A stretch of DNA of 64,000 bases from Aeromonas dhakensis (lineage in GTDB: Bacteria > Pseudomonadota > Gammaproteobacteria > Enterobacterales > Aeromonadaceae): NCBI RefSeq assembly GCF_000820305.1, contig NZ_CDBH01000015.1, forward strand, positions 1 to 64,000. The letters are read 5' to 3'. Position numbers and translations under genes: made by a program. Positions 26,628 to 38,892 of this stretch are shown one piece after another (positions within the stretch are counted from its first letter, which is position 1; each line of letters starts with the position of its first letter). A model generated the notes under the pieces. The model ran no database searches. It was not told the origin of the DNA and saw only the letters and a program-made list of their open reading frames with translations.

Positions 26628-26861
26628 ATGGAGACGTTTCTGCTCGAAGGGCACCCCTTTATTGCCCTGTGTGACCTTATCAAACATCAGGGGTGGGCTG
26701 ATTGTGGCGGCGCAGCCAAGGCGCTGATCGCCGACGGTCTGGTCGAGGTAAACGGTCAGGTGGAGACCCGCAAGCGCTGCAAAATAGTGGCCGGCCAGGT
26801 AGTCAACTTCAACGGCATGAAGGTGGTCGTGAAAGAGGGCGTCAGCCCCGAGATCCTCTGA
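26628..26861 (+). CDS. ybcJ: S4-domain RNA-binding protein, YbcJ family
   Basis: A 77-residue protein that is essentially one S4 RNA-binding domain, as in E. coli YbcJ. The shared core includes LIKHQGWADCGGAAKALIADG and VETRKRCKIVAGQ. It may act on ribosomal or structured RNA, but no target is established. The start has a GAGAGG site about nine bases upstream. The gene stands alone and converges on the DUF4442 gene. Confidence 0.92.
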   Translation: METFLLEGHPFIALCDLIKHQGWADCGGAAKALIADGLVEVNGQVETRKRCKIVAGQVVNFNGMKVVVKEGVSPEIL

Positions 26862-26880
26862 CCTCGCTTGAATCTTGAAT

Positions 26881-26900
26881 AAGGGCGCCGACGCGCCCTT
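26881..26900. terminator. Short bidirectional terminator
   Basis: AAGGGCGC/GCGCCCTT, 8-bp stem with a CGAC loop, between two converging genes. Confidence 0.75.
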
Positions 26901-26906
26901 TGGCAT

Positions 26907-27380
26907 TCAGCTGGCCTTGATCGACAGGGTCAGCACGAAGCGCGCCATCGCCTCATCCCCGTTCAGTGACGGGCAGGTGGCCACCACCTGGATGGGGCGG
27001 TTGATGCGTTGACCACTCGCCAGCGACTCGTCGATCATGGCGTCGATCTCCTCCCCGGCCGCGCAGTCAAACTGCACATCCCCCTCGGGCCGTTTCAGAA
27101 ACTCCCCCTGCACATCCTTGAAGGCGAAATGCACCTTCTTGCGCCGCTGCCGCCCCTTCTCCATCACCAGCAGACCGCCCACCAGATCGGCGCCGGTGGC
27201 CAGCGCGCCAAAGTACATGCTGCCCAGGTGGTTGCGGGTGCGCCAGCCGAGCGGAATGCGGATGCGCAGCGCCTTGGCGCTCATCTCTTCGATGACGGGG
27301 GCACAAAAACCGATGACGGGAATGTAGCGCCAGGCAAAGAGCCGCAGCGCCAGGTTGGCCTTCAAACGTTGCAAATCCAT
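26907..27380 (-). CDS. DUF4442 family protein (hot-dog-fold, thioesterase-like)
   Basis: A 157-residue protein with the hot-dog pattern: RTRNHLGSMYFGALATGADLVGGLL forms the central helix region, as in acyl-CoA thioesterases and DUF4442 proteins. DUF4442 members lack a settled activity. ATG at 27380 is chosen because the conserved part starts soon after it; ATGs at 27416 and 27443 are in frame upstream. It lies between the S4 gene (convergent) and the end of the MdlAB-type operon. Confidence 0.78.
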   Translation of the reverse strand: MDLQRLKANLALRLFAWRYIPVIGFCAPVIEEMSAKALRIRIPLGWRTRNHLGSMYFGALATGADLVGGLLVMEKGRQRRKKVHFAFKDVQGEFLKRPEGDVQFDCAAGEEIDAMIDESLASGQRINRPIQVVATCPSLNGDEAMARFVLTLSIKAS

Positions 27381-27484
27381 ATGCGAACTGATCCGATGAG
27401 TTGATGTAAACAACATGTTGCCAGCATGGCTGGCGTTCGACAAGGACGCGGATCACGCTGCCGCCATTTCTCCAGCCCAAAAAA

Positions 27485-27509
27485 AGAGGGAACCGCAATG
27501 GTTCCCTCT
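27485..27509 (-). terminator. Intrinsic terminator of the mdlAB-type operon
   Basis: AGAGGGAACC/GGTTCCCTCT, 10-bp stem with a 5-nt loop, running into a T-rich tract on the minus strand just after the mdlB stop. Confidence 0.9.
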
Positions 27510-27526
27510 GCTCGTTTCTGTGGCTG

Positions 27527-29278
27527 TCAGGCCCGCTTCTCCTCGAGCCAGGCTCCCTGGCTCTGCATCTCGAACAGCTGGGCATAGTGGCCACCCAGCG
27601 CCATCAGCTCGCCATGGGTACCCCGCTCGTTCACCTGACCGCGGGAGAGCAGCAGGATCTCGTCTGCGTCGACGATGGTCGAGAGGCGGTGGGCGATGGC
27701 GATGGTAGTGCGACCACGGCGTGCCGCCGCCAGCGCCGAAGAGAGGGCCAGTTCGGTCTGGGAGTCCACGCTGGCGGTCGCCTCATCCAGAATGAGGATG
27801 CGCGGATCTCCCACCAGGGCGCGGGCAAAGGAGAGCAGCTGACGCTGACCGGCGGAGAGGTTCTTGCCCCCCTCCTCCATCAGGGTGTTCAAGCCCTCCG
27901 GCAGGCTCAGCACGAACTCGGCCAGCTGCACCTCGGTCAGTGCCTGCCACAGGCGCGCCTCGTCGATCCCGTCACGGCCGAGACGCAGGTTTTCGGCCAG
28001 GGTGCCGACGAAGATGAAGGGATCCTGCTGTACCAGGCCGATGCTGCGGCGCACCGCCGAGAGCGACAAGCTCGCCATCTGGTGATCATCGAAGCGGATG
28101 GTGCCCTGATCCAGCGGGTAGAAACCCATCAGCAGGCTGATGATGGTGGACTTGCCGCTGCCGGTGTGGCCCACCAGCGCCAGCATCTGGCCGGGACGGG
28201 CAGCAAAGCTCACATCCCGCAGCACCTGCTGCTCGCCATCGTAGGAGAAGCCCACCCGCTCGAAGCTCACCTGCCCCTTGAGTGGGCGCATCTCGCCCGC
28301 GGTGCTCTCGCGCGCTTCATCAAGCAGGGCAAAGACCCGCTCTCCGGCCACCATGGCTTGCTGCAACTGGTTGAGCTGGTTGGTCATCTCGATGAGCGGC
28401 TCGATCATCCGCCCCAGATAGCTGATGAAGGCGTAGAGCACCCCCACCTGGATGGCACCCTCCGCACTCAGTCCCTCGCGGGCAAACAGCGCCAACAGGC
28501 CGATCAGCACCATCATGTAGAAGAGATCGATGAGCGGGCGCAGCAAAATGCCGTTGATCTTGAGGCTCTTGAGGCGCGCCGCCCAGTGCTGCTGGTTCAC
28601 CTCGGCAAAGGCGTTGGCGAAGTGGCGCTCCTGCACCATGGCCTGAATGACCGGCATCCCCTGCAGCGACTCGTTGAGGCGGCTGTTGATGTCGGAGAGC
28701 AGGCTGCGGGTCGCCCGCACCACGGGCACACTCAGTTTCTGATAGAGCCACATCACCCCGCCCACCGCCGGCAACAGGCAGGCACACACCAGCATCAGCC
28801 GCAGATCCAGCAGCGCCATGGAGATGAGGATGCCGCACAGCAGCACCACCTTCTGCACCAAGAGCCCGATCACCTGCACATAAAGGTTCATGATCGCCTC
28901 GGTGTCGTTGGTGATGCGGGAGATGAGCGAGCCGGAGCGGTGCTGGTCAAAGTAGCGGGCCGGCAACCGGATGGCGGTGGCAAATACCTGCTCGCGCAGG
29001 CGCTGCACCACCGCCTGGGCGATGCGGTTGAAGCGCAGGGACTGCAGGTAGAAACCGGCCGCAGACAGTACCTGCAGACCGAGATAACCGGCGGCAATGG
29101 CCGCGATGGCGGGCCACACCAGCTGGCGCGGCGCCAGATAGTCGTCGATGAACAGCTTGATGAGCAGGGGGCCGGCCACTTCGGCGCCGGTGGCCAGCAG
29201 CAGGCAGATCCCGGCCTGAATGAGCCAGCGCGGGTAACGGGCACAGTACCCGAGCAGTCGTTTGATGGTCGGGTTCAC
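27527..29278 (-). CDS. mdlB: ABC exporter half-transporter, MdlB-like
   Basis: A 583-residue half-transporter: six membrane helices in residues about 15-300, then an ATPase domain. The motifs are GHTGSGKST (Walker A), LSAGQRQLLSFARAL (signature, with Ala in place of the first Gly), ILILDEATASVD (Walker B) and IAIAHRLST (H loop). It forms a heterodimer with the product of the preceding gene. Its GTG start overlaps that gene's TGA stop by four bases, so the two are translationally coupled. The substrate of MdlAB-type exporters is not established. E. coli MdlB is 593 residues. Confidence 0.9.
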   Translation of the reverse strand: MNPTIKRLLGYCARYPRWLIQAGICLLLATGAEVAGPLLIKLFIDDYLAPRQLVWPAIAAIAAGYLGLQVLSAAGFYLQSLRFNRIAQAVVQRLREQVFATAIRLPARYFDQHRSGSLISRITNDTEAIMNLYVQVIGLLVQKVVLLCGILISMALLDLRLMLVCACLLPAVGGVMWLYQKLSVPVVRATRSLLSDINSRLNESLQGMPVIQAMVQERHFANAFAEVNQQHWAARLKSLKINGILLRPLIDLFYMMVLIGLLALFAREGLSAEGAIQVGVLYAFISYLGRMIEPLIEMTNQLNQLQQAMVAGERVFALLDEARESTAGEMRPLKGQVSFERVGFSYDGEQQVLRDVSFAARPGQMLALVGHTGSGKSTIISLLMGFYPLDQGTIRFDDHQMASLSLSAVRRSIGLVQQDPFIFVGTLAENLRLGRDGIDEARLWQALTEVQLAEFVLSLPEGLNTLMEEGGKNLSAGQRQLLSFARALVGDPRILILDEATASVDSQTELALSSALAAARRGRTTIAIAHRLSTIVDADEILLLSRGQVNERGTHGELMALGGHYAQLFEMQSQGAWLEEKRA

Positions 29279-31011
29279 AGGCCCTCCTCCACGTCTTGCT
29301 CGAGACGCTGATAACGGACCATGTCCGCATACCAGCCGTTGTGGGCCATCAGGGTGCCGTGGCGACCCCGCTCACTGACATGGCCCTGCTCCAGCACCAG
29401 GATCTCGTCGGCCTGCTCCACCGCCGTCATCCGGTGGCTGACCAGGATCAAGGTCCGTTTGTGGGCCTTGAGGGCGTGCAGGATCTGCTGCTCGGTGTGA
29501 GCATCCACCGCCGAGAGCGCATCGTCCAGCACCAGGATCGGCGCCTCCAGCAGCAGGGCGCGGGCGATGGCGAGCCGCTGTTTCTGACCGCCGGAGAGGG
29601 TCACCCCCTTCTCCCCCACTTCGGTCTCATAGCCCTTGGGAAAGCGGCTGATGTCATCGTGCACGCAGGCGATGCGTGCCACCCGCTCAATCTCCTCACG
29701 GCTCGCATCGGGGCGGCCAAGGGCGATGTTGGCGGCGATGGTGGTGGAGAAGAGGAACGGCTCCTGCGGCACATAGGCAAACTGGCTGCGCAGCTCACCC
29801 AGCGCCAGTTGCGAGATGGGCACCTCCCCCATGCGGATCTCCCCCGCGGTGGGGTTGGCCAGTCGCATCAACAGCTTGAGCAGGGAACTCTTGCCCGCCC
29901 CGGTGCGCCCGACGATCCCCAGCATGCCGCTGGCTTGCAGGGTGAACTCCACATTGCGCAGCAGGGTGCGCTGCTCGAGCTGGTAGCTGAGTGCCACGGC
30001 GCGCAGCGGAAAGGCCGAGGCCAGCGCCACCGGGTGAACCGGCTCTTCGATGTCGCTGCGCTCGGCCAGCAGGCTCTCGATCCGCGAATAGGCGGCGCTG
30101 CCGCGCTCTATGATGTTGAACAGCCAGGCGATGGCGAACATGGGCCAGATCAGCTGACCGAGGTACATGGTGAAGCTGGTGAGCTCCCCCAGGGTCAGCT
30201 CGTCACGCAGCACCAGAGCGCTGCCGCCCGCCACCGCGAGGAAGTAGGAGCAGCCGATGCACAGGTAAATCACGGGGTCGAACTTGGCATCAATACGGGC
30301 CACCGCCATGTTGCAGGCGCCCGCCTCCCGGGTCAGCTCGGCAAAACCGCGATCTTCAAGCGACTCCACCGCGTAGGACTTGAGCACCCGCACGCCGGAG
30401 AGCGCCTCCTGGGTCTTGTTGTTGAGCCGCGAGAAGGCCCCCTGCGCCGCCTTGAACTCCTTGTAGATCTGGGTGCCGAAGCGGTTCATGAAGAACGCCA
30501 TCACCGGCAGCGGCAACAGAGAGAGCAGGGTCAGCTGCCAGGAGTACTGGCTGCACATGATGGAGAGCACCAGCACCCCGACGATCATGGAGTCCACCAG
30601 GGTCAGCACCCCTTCCCCGGCGGTCATCTCCACCGCCTGGATGTCGTTGGTGGCGTGGGCCATCAGATCGCCGGTGCGGTGGCGCTGGTAAAAATCCGGG
30701 CTCATGCGGGTAAAGTGGCCAAAGAGCCGGTTGCGCAGCACATAGGCCAGCCGGTAGGAGGCACCAAACAACATGACCCGCCACACGTAGCGCAGCAGAT
30801 AGATGAGCAGACCCAGGCCAAACAAGCCGGCCAGATAACCGGTCAGGGTGGCGCTGTCCAGCGACCCTTTGGCGATGCCATCCACCACCCAGCCCACCAC
30901 CTTGGGCGGGATCACGGTCAACAGGGCCACCATCATCAACAGCGAGATGGCGACCAGGTAACGCTGCCACTGCTCCTTGAAGAACCAGCCCAGCCTTGCA
31001 AATACGCTCAC
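29275..31011 (-). CDS. mdlA: ABC exporter half-transporter, MdlA-like
   Basis: A 578-residue half-transporter with six N-terminal membrane helices and a C-terminal ATPase: GRTGAGKSS (Walker A), LSGGQKQRLAIARAL (signature) and ILVLDDALSAVD, where the Walker B Glu is replaced by Asp. That is the pattern of a degenerate site in an asymmetric heterodimeric exporter, whereas the partner MdlB keeps Asp-Glu. The start is a GTG at 31011 with AAAGGAT upstream; a longer frame to 31071 has no ribosome-binding site. First gene of a two-gene operon. Confidence 0.9.
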   Translation of the reverse strand: MSVFARLGWFFKEQWQRYLVAISLLMMVALLTVIPPKVVGWVVDGIAKGSLDSATLTGYLAGLFGLGLLIYLLRYVWRVMLFGASYRLAYVLRNRLFGHFTRMSPDFYQRHRTGDLMAHATNDIQAVEMTAGEGVLTLVDSMIVGVLVLSIMCSQYSWQLTLLSLLPLPVMAFFMNRFGTQIYKEFKAAQGAFSRLNNKTQEALSGVRVLKSYAVESLEDRGFAELTREAGACNMAVARIDAKFDPVIYLCIGCSYFLAVAGGSALVLRDELTLGELTSFTMYLGQLIWPMFAIAWLFNIIERGSAAYSRIESLLAERSDIEEPVHPVALASAFPLRAVALSYQLEQRTLLRNVEFTLQASGMLGIVGRTGAGKSSLLKLLMRLANPTAGEIRMGEVPISQLALGELRSQFAYVPQEPFLFSTTIAANIALGRPDASREEIERVARIACVHDDISRFPKGYETEVGEKGVTLSGGQKQRLAIARALLLEAPILVLDDALSAVDAHTEQQILHALKAHKRTLILVSHRMTAVEQADEILVLEQGHVSERGRHGTLMAHNGWYADMVRYQRLEQDVEEGL

Positions 31012-31070
31012 GTAGATATCCTTTGTCGCGGCAGGCCGAAGCTGCCGCCCGTCATGGAAAGCCCAATGCA

Positions 31071-31092
31071 ATCGCCCCCAGCAGGGGGCGAT
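31071..31092 (-). terminator. Hairpin between the hybrid kinase gene and mdlA
   Basis: ATCGCCCCC/GGGGGCGAT, 9-bp stem with a 4-nt loop, about 60 bp after the kinase stop. The T-run is poor, so read-through into mdlA is possible. Confidence 0.6.
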
Positions 31093-31150
31093 ACGAGGAG
31101 GTCATGATAGCCTGAAGCAGAAGGCTTGAGAATTATTGCTATTTCACTTG

Positions 31151-33952
<2,802 letters not shown>

Positions 33953-34107
33953 CCCGTCTCGATTCTCATGTCATGGCCATGCATCCACCGACATCACGTC
34001 GCTACGGGATCACTGGCTGTGAAAGATAATTGACTGCTATGTTACCGTTACTCTGCCCTGACAGTGCAATAAAGATGTTGCAGGGCTTATGCATACAGGA
34101 ATCAATT

Positions 34108-34548
34108 ATGTCATTTATCACTACCTATTGTAGCCATTGCTTCACCAGGAACCGCCTGCCCGAGGAGAATGTGGATTCAAACGCGAAGTGTGGTCGCTGC
34201 AAGAGCGGACTGTTCGCCACCACCCCGGTCACCGGCCAGGAGCAGCAGTTCGATACCCTGATCCAGTCCGACATCCCGGTCGTGGTCGACTTCTGGGCCA
34301 GCTGGTGTGGACCATGCCTTCAATTTTCACCTGTTTTTCAACAAGTTGCCAGTGAACTTGAGCCAAAAATCCGCTTCGTCAAGGTCGATACCGAGCAACA
34401 GGCCGCCATCGCGGCCCGCTACGCCATTCGCAGCATCCCCACCCTGATGGTATTCAAGCAGGGCAAGATGCTGGCTCAGCGCAGCGGCTCCCTGCCCCCC
34501 AGTCTGTTCAAGGAGTGGCTTGCCTCCTTCCTGATCAGCCACAAATGA
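34108..34548 (+). CDS. trxC: Thioredoxin 2 (TrxC)
   Basis: A 146-residue cytoplasmic disulfide reductase. The N-terminal zinc module has Cys8, Cys11, Cys28 and Cys31, and the thioredoxin fold carries the active site WCGPC (Cys67, Cys70). This layout is that of TrxC, which in E. coli belongs to the OxyR peroxide response; no OxyR site could be fixed by eye here. ATG at 34108 has AGGA upstream and starts just before the zinc module. Earlier in-frame ATGs are unsupported. Confidence 0.95.
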   Translation: MSFITTYCSHCFTRNRLPEENVDSNAKCGRCKSGLFATTPVTGQEQQFDTLIQSDIPVVVDFWASWCGPCLQFSPVFQQVASELEPKIRFVKVDTEQQAAIAARYAIRSIPTLMVFKQGKMLAQRSGSLPPSLFKEWLASFLISHK

Positions 34549-34625
34549 TACCAACTTGTTTAATTTATGTTTTCTTTATGTTTTAACTTATCTTGACTCT
34601 GTGAGTCTCGGCATGCTTTGACCAG

Positions 34626-34650
34626 ATCCCCCTGTTTCAAACGGGGGGAT
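34626..34650. other. 12-bp inverted repeat between trxC and the DASS transporter gene
   Basis: ATCCCCCTGTTT pairs with AAACGGGGGAT-type sequence through 12 positions (one G-U) around a one-base centre. It lacks a T-run, so it is either a weak trxC terminator or an operator-like site about 55 bp before the transporter start. Confidence 0.55.
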
Positions 34651-34702
34651 GAATGTAATCTCGGCAACACAACAACAACCATAAATTAACCGAGAGAACG
34701 AT

Positions 34703-36091
34703 ATGCACACATCTGCAGTACCCTCTACTACCCCATCACGCTGGCTGGACGTCAAATCCGGGATCGTCATCCTGGATGTCCTGCTGCTCTGTGCCATGCT
34801 CGCCTGGCTGCCGTTTGACCCCAACGTCAACAAGGGGCTGGGGATCCTGGTCTTCATCGCCATTCTCTGGCTGACAGAAGCAGTCAACATCACCATCACG
34901 GCCCTCTCCATCCCGGTACTTGCGACCCTGCTCGGGGTGTTTGACATGAGCAAGTCCCTGACGGATTTCGCCAACCCGGTGCTGTTTCTCTTCTTCGGCG
35001 GCTTCGCACTGGCTGCAGCCCTCTCCAAACAAGGGCTGGATACCCAGATCGCCGCCAAGGTGATGCAGCTTGCCAAGGGTCACCTCGGCTGGGCCGCCAT
35101 CGTGCTCTTCACCATCACGGCCGCCCTCTCCATGTGGATCAGCAACACCGCCACCGCCGCCATGATGATGCCGCTGGCCCTCGGCATGCTCAAAGGCATC
35201 GACGCCCACAAGGAGCGCCGCACCCTGGTCTTCGTCCTGCTGGGGGTCGCCTACAGCGCCAGCATCGGCGGTATCGGCACCCTGGTGGGCAGCCCGCCCA
35301 ACGCCATCGCGGCCGCCCAGATGGGGCTGGGTTTCACCGACTGGATGAAGTTTGGCATCCCGGTGGTGCTTATCTTCATGCCGGTGGGCATCGGCCTGCT
35401 GTATCTGGTGACGCGCCCCGACCTCTCCCATCAGGTCAGCACCGAGAAGGTGACCATCCAGTGGACCGGTCAACGCAAGATCACCCTGCTCATCTTCCTG
35501 ACCACGGTACTGCTGTGGATCGGCTCCCAACCCATCGCCAAGGCAATGGGGGGCATTCCCCAGTTCGATACCCTGATCGCCATGGGCGCCATCGTGGCCA
35601 TTGCCATCAGCCGGGTGGCCAGCTGGGATGACATCAACCAGAACACCGACTGGGGCGTGCTGATGCTGTTCGGCGGTGGCCTCACCTTAAGCGCCATCCT
35701 GAAGCAGACCGGCGCCAACGCCTTCCTGGCGGAACACCTCTCCAACGGTCTGGCCACCATGCCGATCTTCATCATTCTGCTCTGCCTGGCCGCGTTCGTG
35801 GTGTTCCTGACCGAGCTGGTCTCCAACACCGCCACCGCCGCCCTGCTGGTGCCGCTGTTTGCCGGGGTCGCCGAGGCGCTGGGGGTCTCCCCCATCGTCG
35901 TTTCCGTGCTGATCGCCGTCGGCGCCTCCTGCGCCTTCATGCTGCCGGTGGCCACCCCGCCCAATGCTATCGTGTTCGCCAGCGGTTACATCAAACAACG
36001 TGAGATGATGCGGGCCGGCCTGGTGCTGAACCTGGTCTTCACCGTCATTCTGACCATGCTCGCCTACTTCATGGGCGACATACTGCACTGA
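34703..36091 (+). CDS. DASS-family sodium/dicarboxylate (C4) symporter, VcINDY-like
   Basis: Imports succinate, fumarate, malate or similar dicarboxylates with sodium ions. The 462-residue inner-membrane protein has the same length as Vibrio cholerae VcINDY, as I recall it. It carries both SNT motifs of the family (SNTATAAMM and SNTATAALL), each followed downstream by a conserved proline-containing loop (SPPNAI and TPPNAI) that helps bind sodium and substrate. About 11 membrane segments are evident. A strong terminator follows. The exact substrate is inferred from the family. Confidence 0.92.
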   Translation: MHTSAVPSTTPSRWLDVKSGIVILDVLLLCAMLAWLPFDPNVNKGLGILVFIAILWLTEAVNITITALSIPVLATLLGVFDMSKSLTDFANPVLFLFFGGFALAAALSKQGLDTQIAAKVMQLAKGHLGWAAIVLFTITAALSMWISNTATAAMMMPLALGMLKGIDAHKERRTLVFVLLGVAYSASIGGIGTLVGSPPNAIAAAQMGLGFTDWMKFGIPVVLIFMPVGIGLLYLVTRPDLSHQVSTEKVTIQWTGQRKITLLIFLTTVLLWIGSQPIAKAMGGIPQFDTLIAMGAIVAIAISRVASWDDINQNTDWGVLMLFGGGLTLSAILKQTGANAFLAEHLSNGLATMPIFIILLCLAAFVVFLTELVSNTATAALLVPLFAGVAEALGVSPIVVSVLIAVGASCAFMLPVATPPNAIVFASGYIKQREMMRAGLVLNLVFTVILTMLAYFMGDILH

Positions 36092-36104
36092 CAAACCAGA
36101 TACC

Positions 36105-36128
36105 AAGGCCCCTGACGGGGCCTTTTTT
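36105..36128 (+). terminator. Intrinsic terminator of the DASS transporter gene
   Basis: AAGGCCCC/GGGGCCTT stem with a TGAC loop followed by six T. Confidence 0.93.
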
Positions 36129-36242
36129 ATTGCCTCTCTCGCCTGCCGACACTCGAGTGCGCACCTTTTTCTCCCGTCCTCAGCCCCCTCATTCGACGTC
36201 ACACGTCCTCAAATAGCAGAACTGTATGCAGAGGGTGGCAAT

Positions 36243-36330
36243 GGGCAGTCGGGCAGTCGGGCAGTCGGGCAGTCGGGCAGTCGGGCAGTTGGGCAGTTGG
36301 GCAGTTGGGCAGTTGGGCAGTTGGGCAGTT
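36243..36330. repeat. 8-bp tandem repeat array, 11 units in two blocks (5 x GGGCAGTC, 6 x GGGCAGTT)
   Basis: Eleven head-to-tail octamers between the converging DASS transporter and glgP genes. The first five units end in C and the last six in T, so a single point change appears to have been spread by later expansion. Nothing coding is evident in the 326-bp gap (36092-36417), which otherwise holds two terminators. Confidence 0.97.
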
Positions 36331-36380
36331 TGCTTTTGTCCCGCATTCACACAACCAACGCCGCCCACGCCCAATAAAAA

Positions 36381-36401
36381 AACCCCCGCATGGCGGGGGT
36401 T
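36381..36401 (-). terminator. Intrinsic terminator of glgP
   Basis: AACCCCCGC/GCGGGGGTT, 9-bp stem with a 3-nt loop, followed by a T-run on the minus strand, 17 bp after the glgP stop. Confidence 0.92.
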
Positions 36402-36417
36402 TGGGTTTGCTCTCTGG

Positions 36418-38892
36418 TCAGCCGATGCTGCAGGGCTTCAGATTCCAGATCCGATCCACATAGTCCTGGATGGAGCGGTCGGAGTTGAACTTGCCCATGG
36501 TGGCCGAGTTGATGATGGCCTTCTTGGCCCACAGTGCCGGATCCCGATACCAGGTATCGATCAGCTTGTGTGCTTCCGAGTAGGAGGCAAAATCGGCCAG
36601 CGTCAGGTAGGGATCCCCCCCTTCCAGCAAGGAGCGCTTGATGGAGGAGAGCTCGCCCGGACGACCCGGCGTGAAGTAGTCGGTATCAAACCAGTCCAGC
36701 ACGGCTTTGAGCTCGGAGTTGGCGTAGTAGAAGTCATAAGGGTTGTAACCACGCCCCTTCAGTGCCTTCACCTCGTCCACGTTCAGACCGAAGATGGCGC
36801 AGTTCTCGGCCCCCGCCTCTTCGGCGATCTCGATGTTGGCGCCGTCCAGGGTACCTATGGTGATGGCACCGTTCAGGGCCATCTTCATGTTGCCAGTACC
36901 GGAGGCTTCATAACCGGCAGTGGAGATCTGCTCGGAGACGTCGGCCGCCGGGATCAGCTTCTCGGCCAGGCTCACCCGGTAGTTCGGCATGAACACCACT
37001 TTCAGCTTGCCCTGAATGCGGGTGTCATTGTTGACCCGCTCCGCCAGCTTGTTGATGGCGTAGATGATGTCCTTGGCCAGCTTGTAACCGGGCGCCGCCT
37101 TGGAGCCGAAGATGAATACCCGCGGATGCATGTCGTAGTCGGGGTTGGCCAGCAGACGACGATAGAGCGCCATGATGTGGATGAGGTTCAGTTGCTGGCG
37201 CTTGTACTCGTGCAGACGCTTGATCTGGACGTCGAAGATCGCCTCGGCACTGACCTCGATACCGGTTTCCGCCTTGATGACCTTGACCAGCTTCTCCTTG
37301 TTGTGGCGCTTGATGGTCATGAACTGCTTCTGGAAGGCCTTGTCGTCGGCAAACTTGGTGACGCTGCGCAGCTTGTCCAGTTGCAGCGGCCACTCCTTGC
37401 CCACCACTTCGTTGTAGAGCTCGGCCAGTTCCGGGTTGCAGGCCAGCAGCCAGCGACGGGGGGTCACGCCGTTGGTGACGTTGCACATCTTCTCGGGCCA
37501 CAGCTCGGCATACTCGGGGAAGAGATCTTCCTTCACCAGCTTGGAGTGGATCTCGGCCACGCCGTTCACCTTGGAGGAGCCGATGACACACAGGTTGCCC
37601 ATGCGCACCTTGCGCACCGCTCCCTCTTCGATGATGGAGAGCTTGGCCTTGATGGCGTCGTTGCCCGGCCACTTGGGCTCCACCAGCTCGCCCAGGAAAC
37701 GGGCGTTGATTTCGTAAATGATCTCGAGATGGCGCGGCAGCACCTTCTCGAACAGGCTGACCGACCACTTCTCCAGCGCTTCCGGCAGCAGGGTGTGGTT
37801 GGTGTAGGAGAACACCTGGTAGCTGATGGCCCAGGCCGCTTCCCAGGTCAGCCCCTCTTCGTCCACCAGCACCCGCATCAGTTCGGGGATGGCGACGGTG
37901 GGGTGGGTATCGTTGAGCTGAATGGCGATCTGGGCGGCAAAGTTGCTGAAATCGGCGCCATGCACCCGCTTGTAGCGACGCATGATGTCCTTGATGGAGC
38001 AGGCACAGAAGAAGTACTGCTGGATCAGGCGCAGCTCTTTGCCCGCGTCGGTCTCGTCGTTCGGATAGAGCACCTTGGAGATGGTCTCGGCCTGGGCTTT
38101 TTCCGCCTGGGAGTCGATATAACCACCAGCGTTGAACACGTCCCAGTCAAAAAACTCGGAGGCGCGAGACTCCCACAGGCGCAGGATGTTGACGGTATGA
38201 CCGCCAAAACCGACTACCGGAATATCCCAGGGCACCCCTTTGATCTTGCGACCGGCGTGCCACACCTTCTTGAGGCCGCCGTTGTCACCAAAGACGGTCT
38301 CCACGTAACCGTAGAGCGGGATCTCCTGCACCGATTCCGGGCGGCAGATCTCCCAAGGGTTGCCATATTCGCGCCAGGAGTCCGGACGCTCAATCTGACG
38401 GCCATCCTGAATTTCCTGACGGAACAGACCGTGCTCGTAGTGGATGCCATAGCCGACCGCCGGGTAGTTCAGGGTCGCCAGCGAATCGATGAAGCAGGCG
38501 GCCAGACGGCCCAGGCCGCCGTTGCCGAGTGCCATGTCGGGCTCTTGTTCACACAGATCGGTCAGTTCCAGACCGAGTTCGCCCAACGCCTCTTCGCAAA
38601 TCTTGTACAGGGAGAGGTTGTGCAGGTTGTTGGAGGTCAGGCGCCCCATCAGGAATTCAGCAGAGAGATAGTGAATTGCACGAGTATCTTTCTTGAAGTG
38701 AGTCTGCTGAGTGCGGGTCAGGCGCTCGTACACCTGTTCGTTGACGGCGGCTGCGGTCGCTTTCCACCACGCTTCTGGCGAGGCTTTCTGTTCGCTTGTA
38801 CCCAAGGTAGAACGCAGGTGACGCACGATACTCGCCTTGAGCTGATCTTTATCCAGTTGGAGATCCTGGTCTGTCTTCTTCTTGGTAGCCAT
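36418..38892 (-). CDS. glgP: Glycogen/maltodextrin phosphorylase
   Basis: Releases glucose-1-phosphate from glycogen or maltodextrin ends using pyridoxal phosphate. The 824-residue GT35 protein has [12 protein letters not shown] and [13 protein letters not shown] early, [11 protein letters not shown] in the middle and [15 protein letters not shown] near the C-terminus, which contains the PLP-binding lysine region. Length fits GlgP/MalP (797-815 in E. coli); sequence alone does not settle which substrate is preferred. It is 34 kb from glgX rather than in a glg operon. A long AT-rich upstream region (38893-39276) with a 30-bp palindrome may regulate it. Confidence 0.92.
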   Translation of the reverse strand: MATKKKTDQDLQLDKDQLKASIVRHLRSTLGTSEQKASPEAWWKATAAAVNEQVYERLTRTQQTHFKKDTRAIHYLSAEFLMGRLTSNNLHNLSLYKICEEALGELGLELTDLCEQEPDMALGNGGLGRLAACFIDSLATLNYPAVGYGIHYEHGLFRQEIQDGRQIERPDSWREYGNPWEICRPESVQEIPLYGYVETVFGDNGGLKKVWHAGRKIKGVPWDIPVVGFGGHTVNILRLWESRASEFFDWDVFNAGGYIDSQAEKAQAETISKVLYPNDETDAGKELRLIQQYFFCACSIKDIMRRYKRVHGADFSNFAAQIAIQLNDTHPTVAIPELMRVLVDEEGLTWEAAWAISYQVFSYTNHTLLPEALEKWSVSLFEKVLPRHLEIIYEINARFLGELVEPKWPGNDAIKAKLSIIEEGAVRKVRMGNLCVIGSSKVNGVAEIHSKLVKEDLFPEYAELWPEKMCNVTNGVTPRRWLLACNPELAELYNEVVGKEWPLQLDKLRSVTKFADDKAFQKQFMTIKRHNKEKLVKVIKAETGIEVSAEAIFDVQIKRLHEYKRQQLNLIHIMALYRRLLANPDYDMHPRVFIFGSKAAPGYKLAKDIIYAINKLAERVNNDTRIQGKLKVVFMPNYRVSLAEKLIPAADVSEQISTAGYEASGTGNMKMALNGAITIGTLDGANIEIAEEAGAENCAIFGLNVDEVKALKGRGYNPYDFYYANSELKAVLDWFDTDYFTPGRPGELSSIKRSLLEGGDPYLTLADFASYSEAHKLIDTWYRDPALWAKKAIINSATMGKFNSDRSIQDYVDRIWNLKPCSIG

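Noticed and set aside
36243..36330. Possible CRISPR array
   Set aside because: The units are 8 bp and directly adjacent, without spacers, and no cas genes are present. It is a simple tandem repeat.
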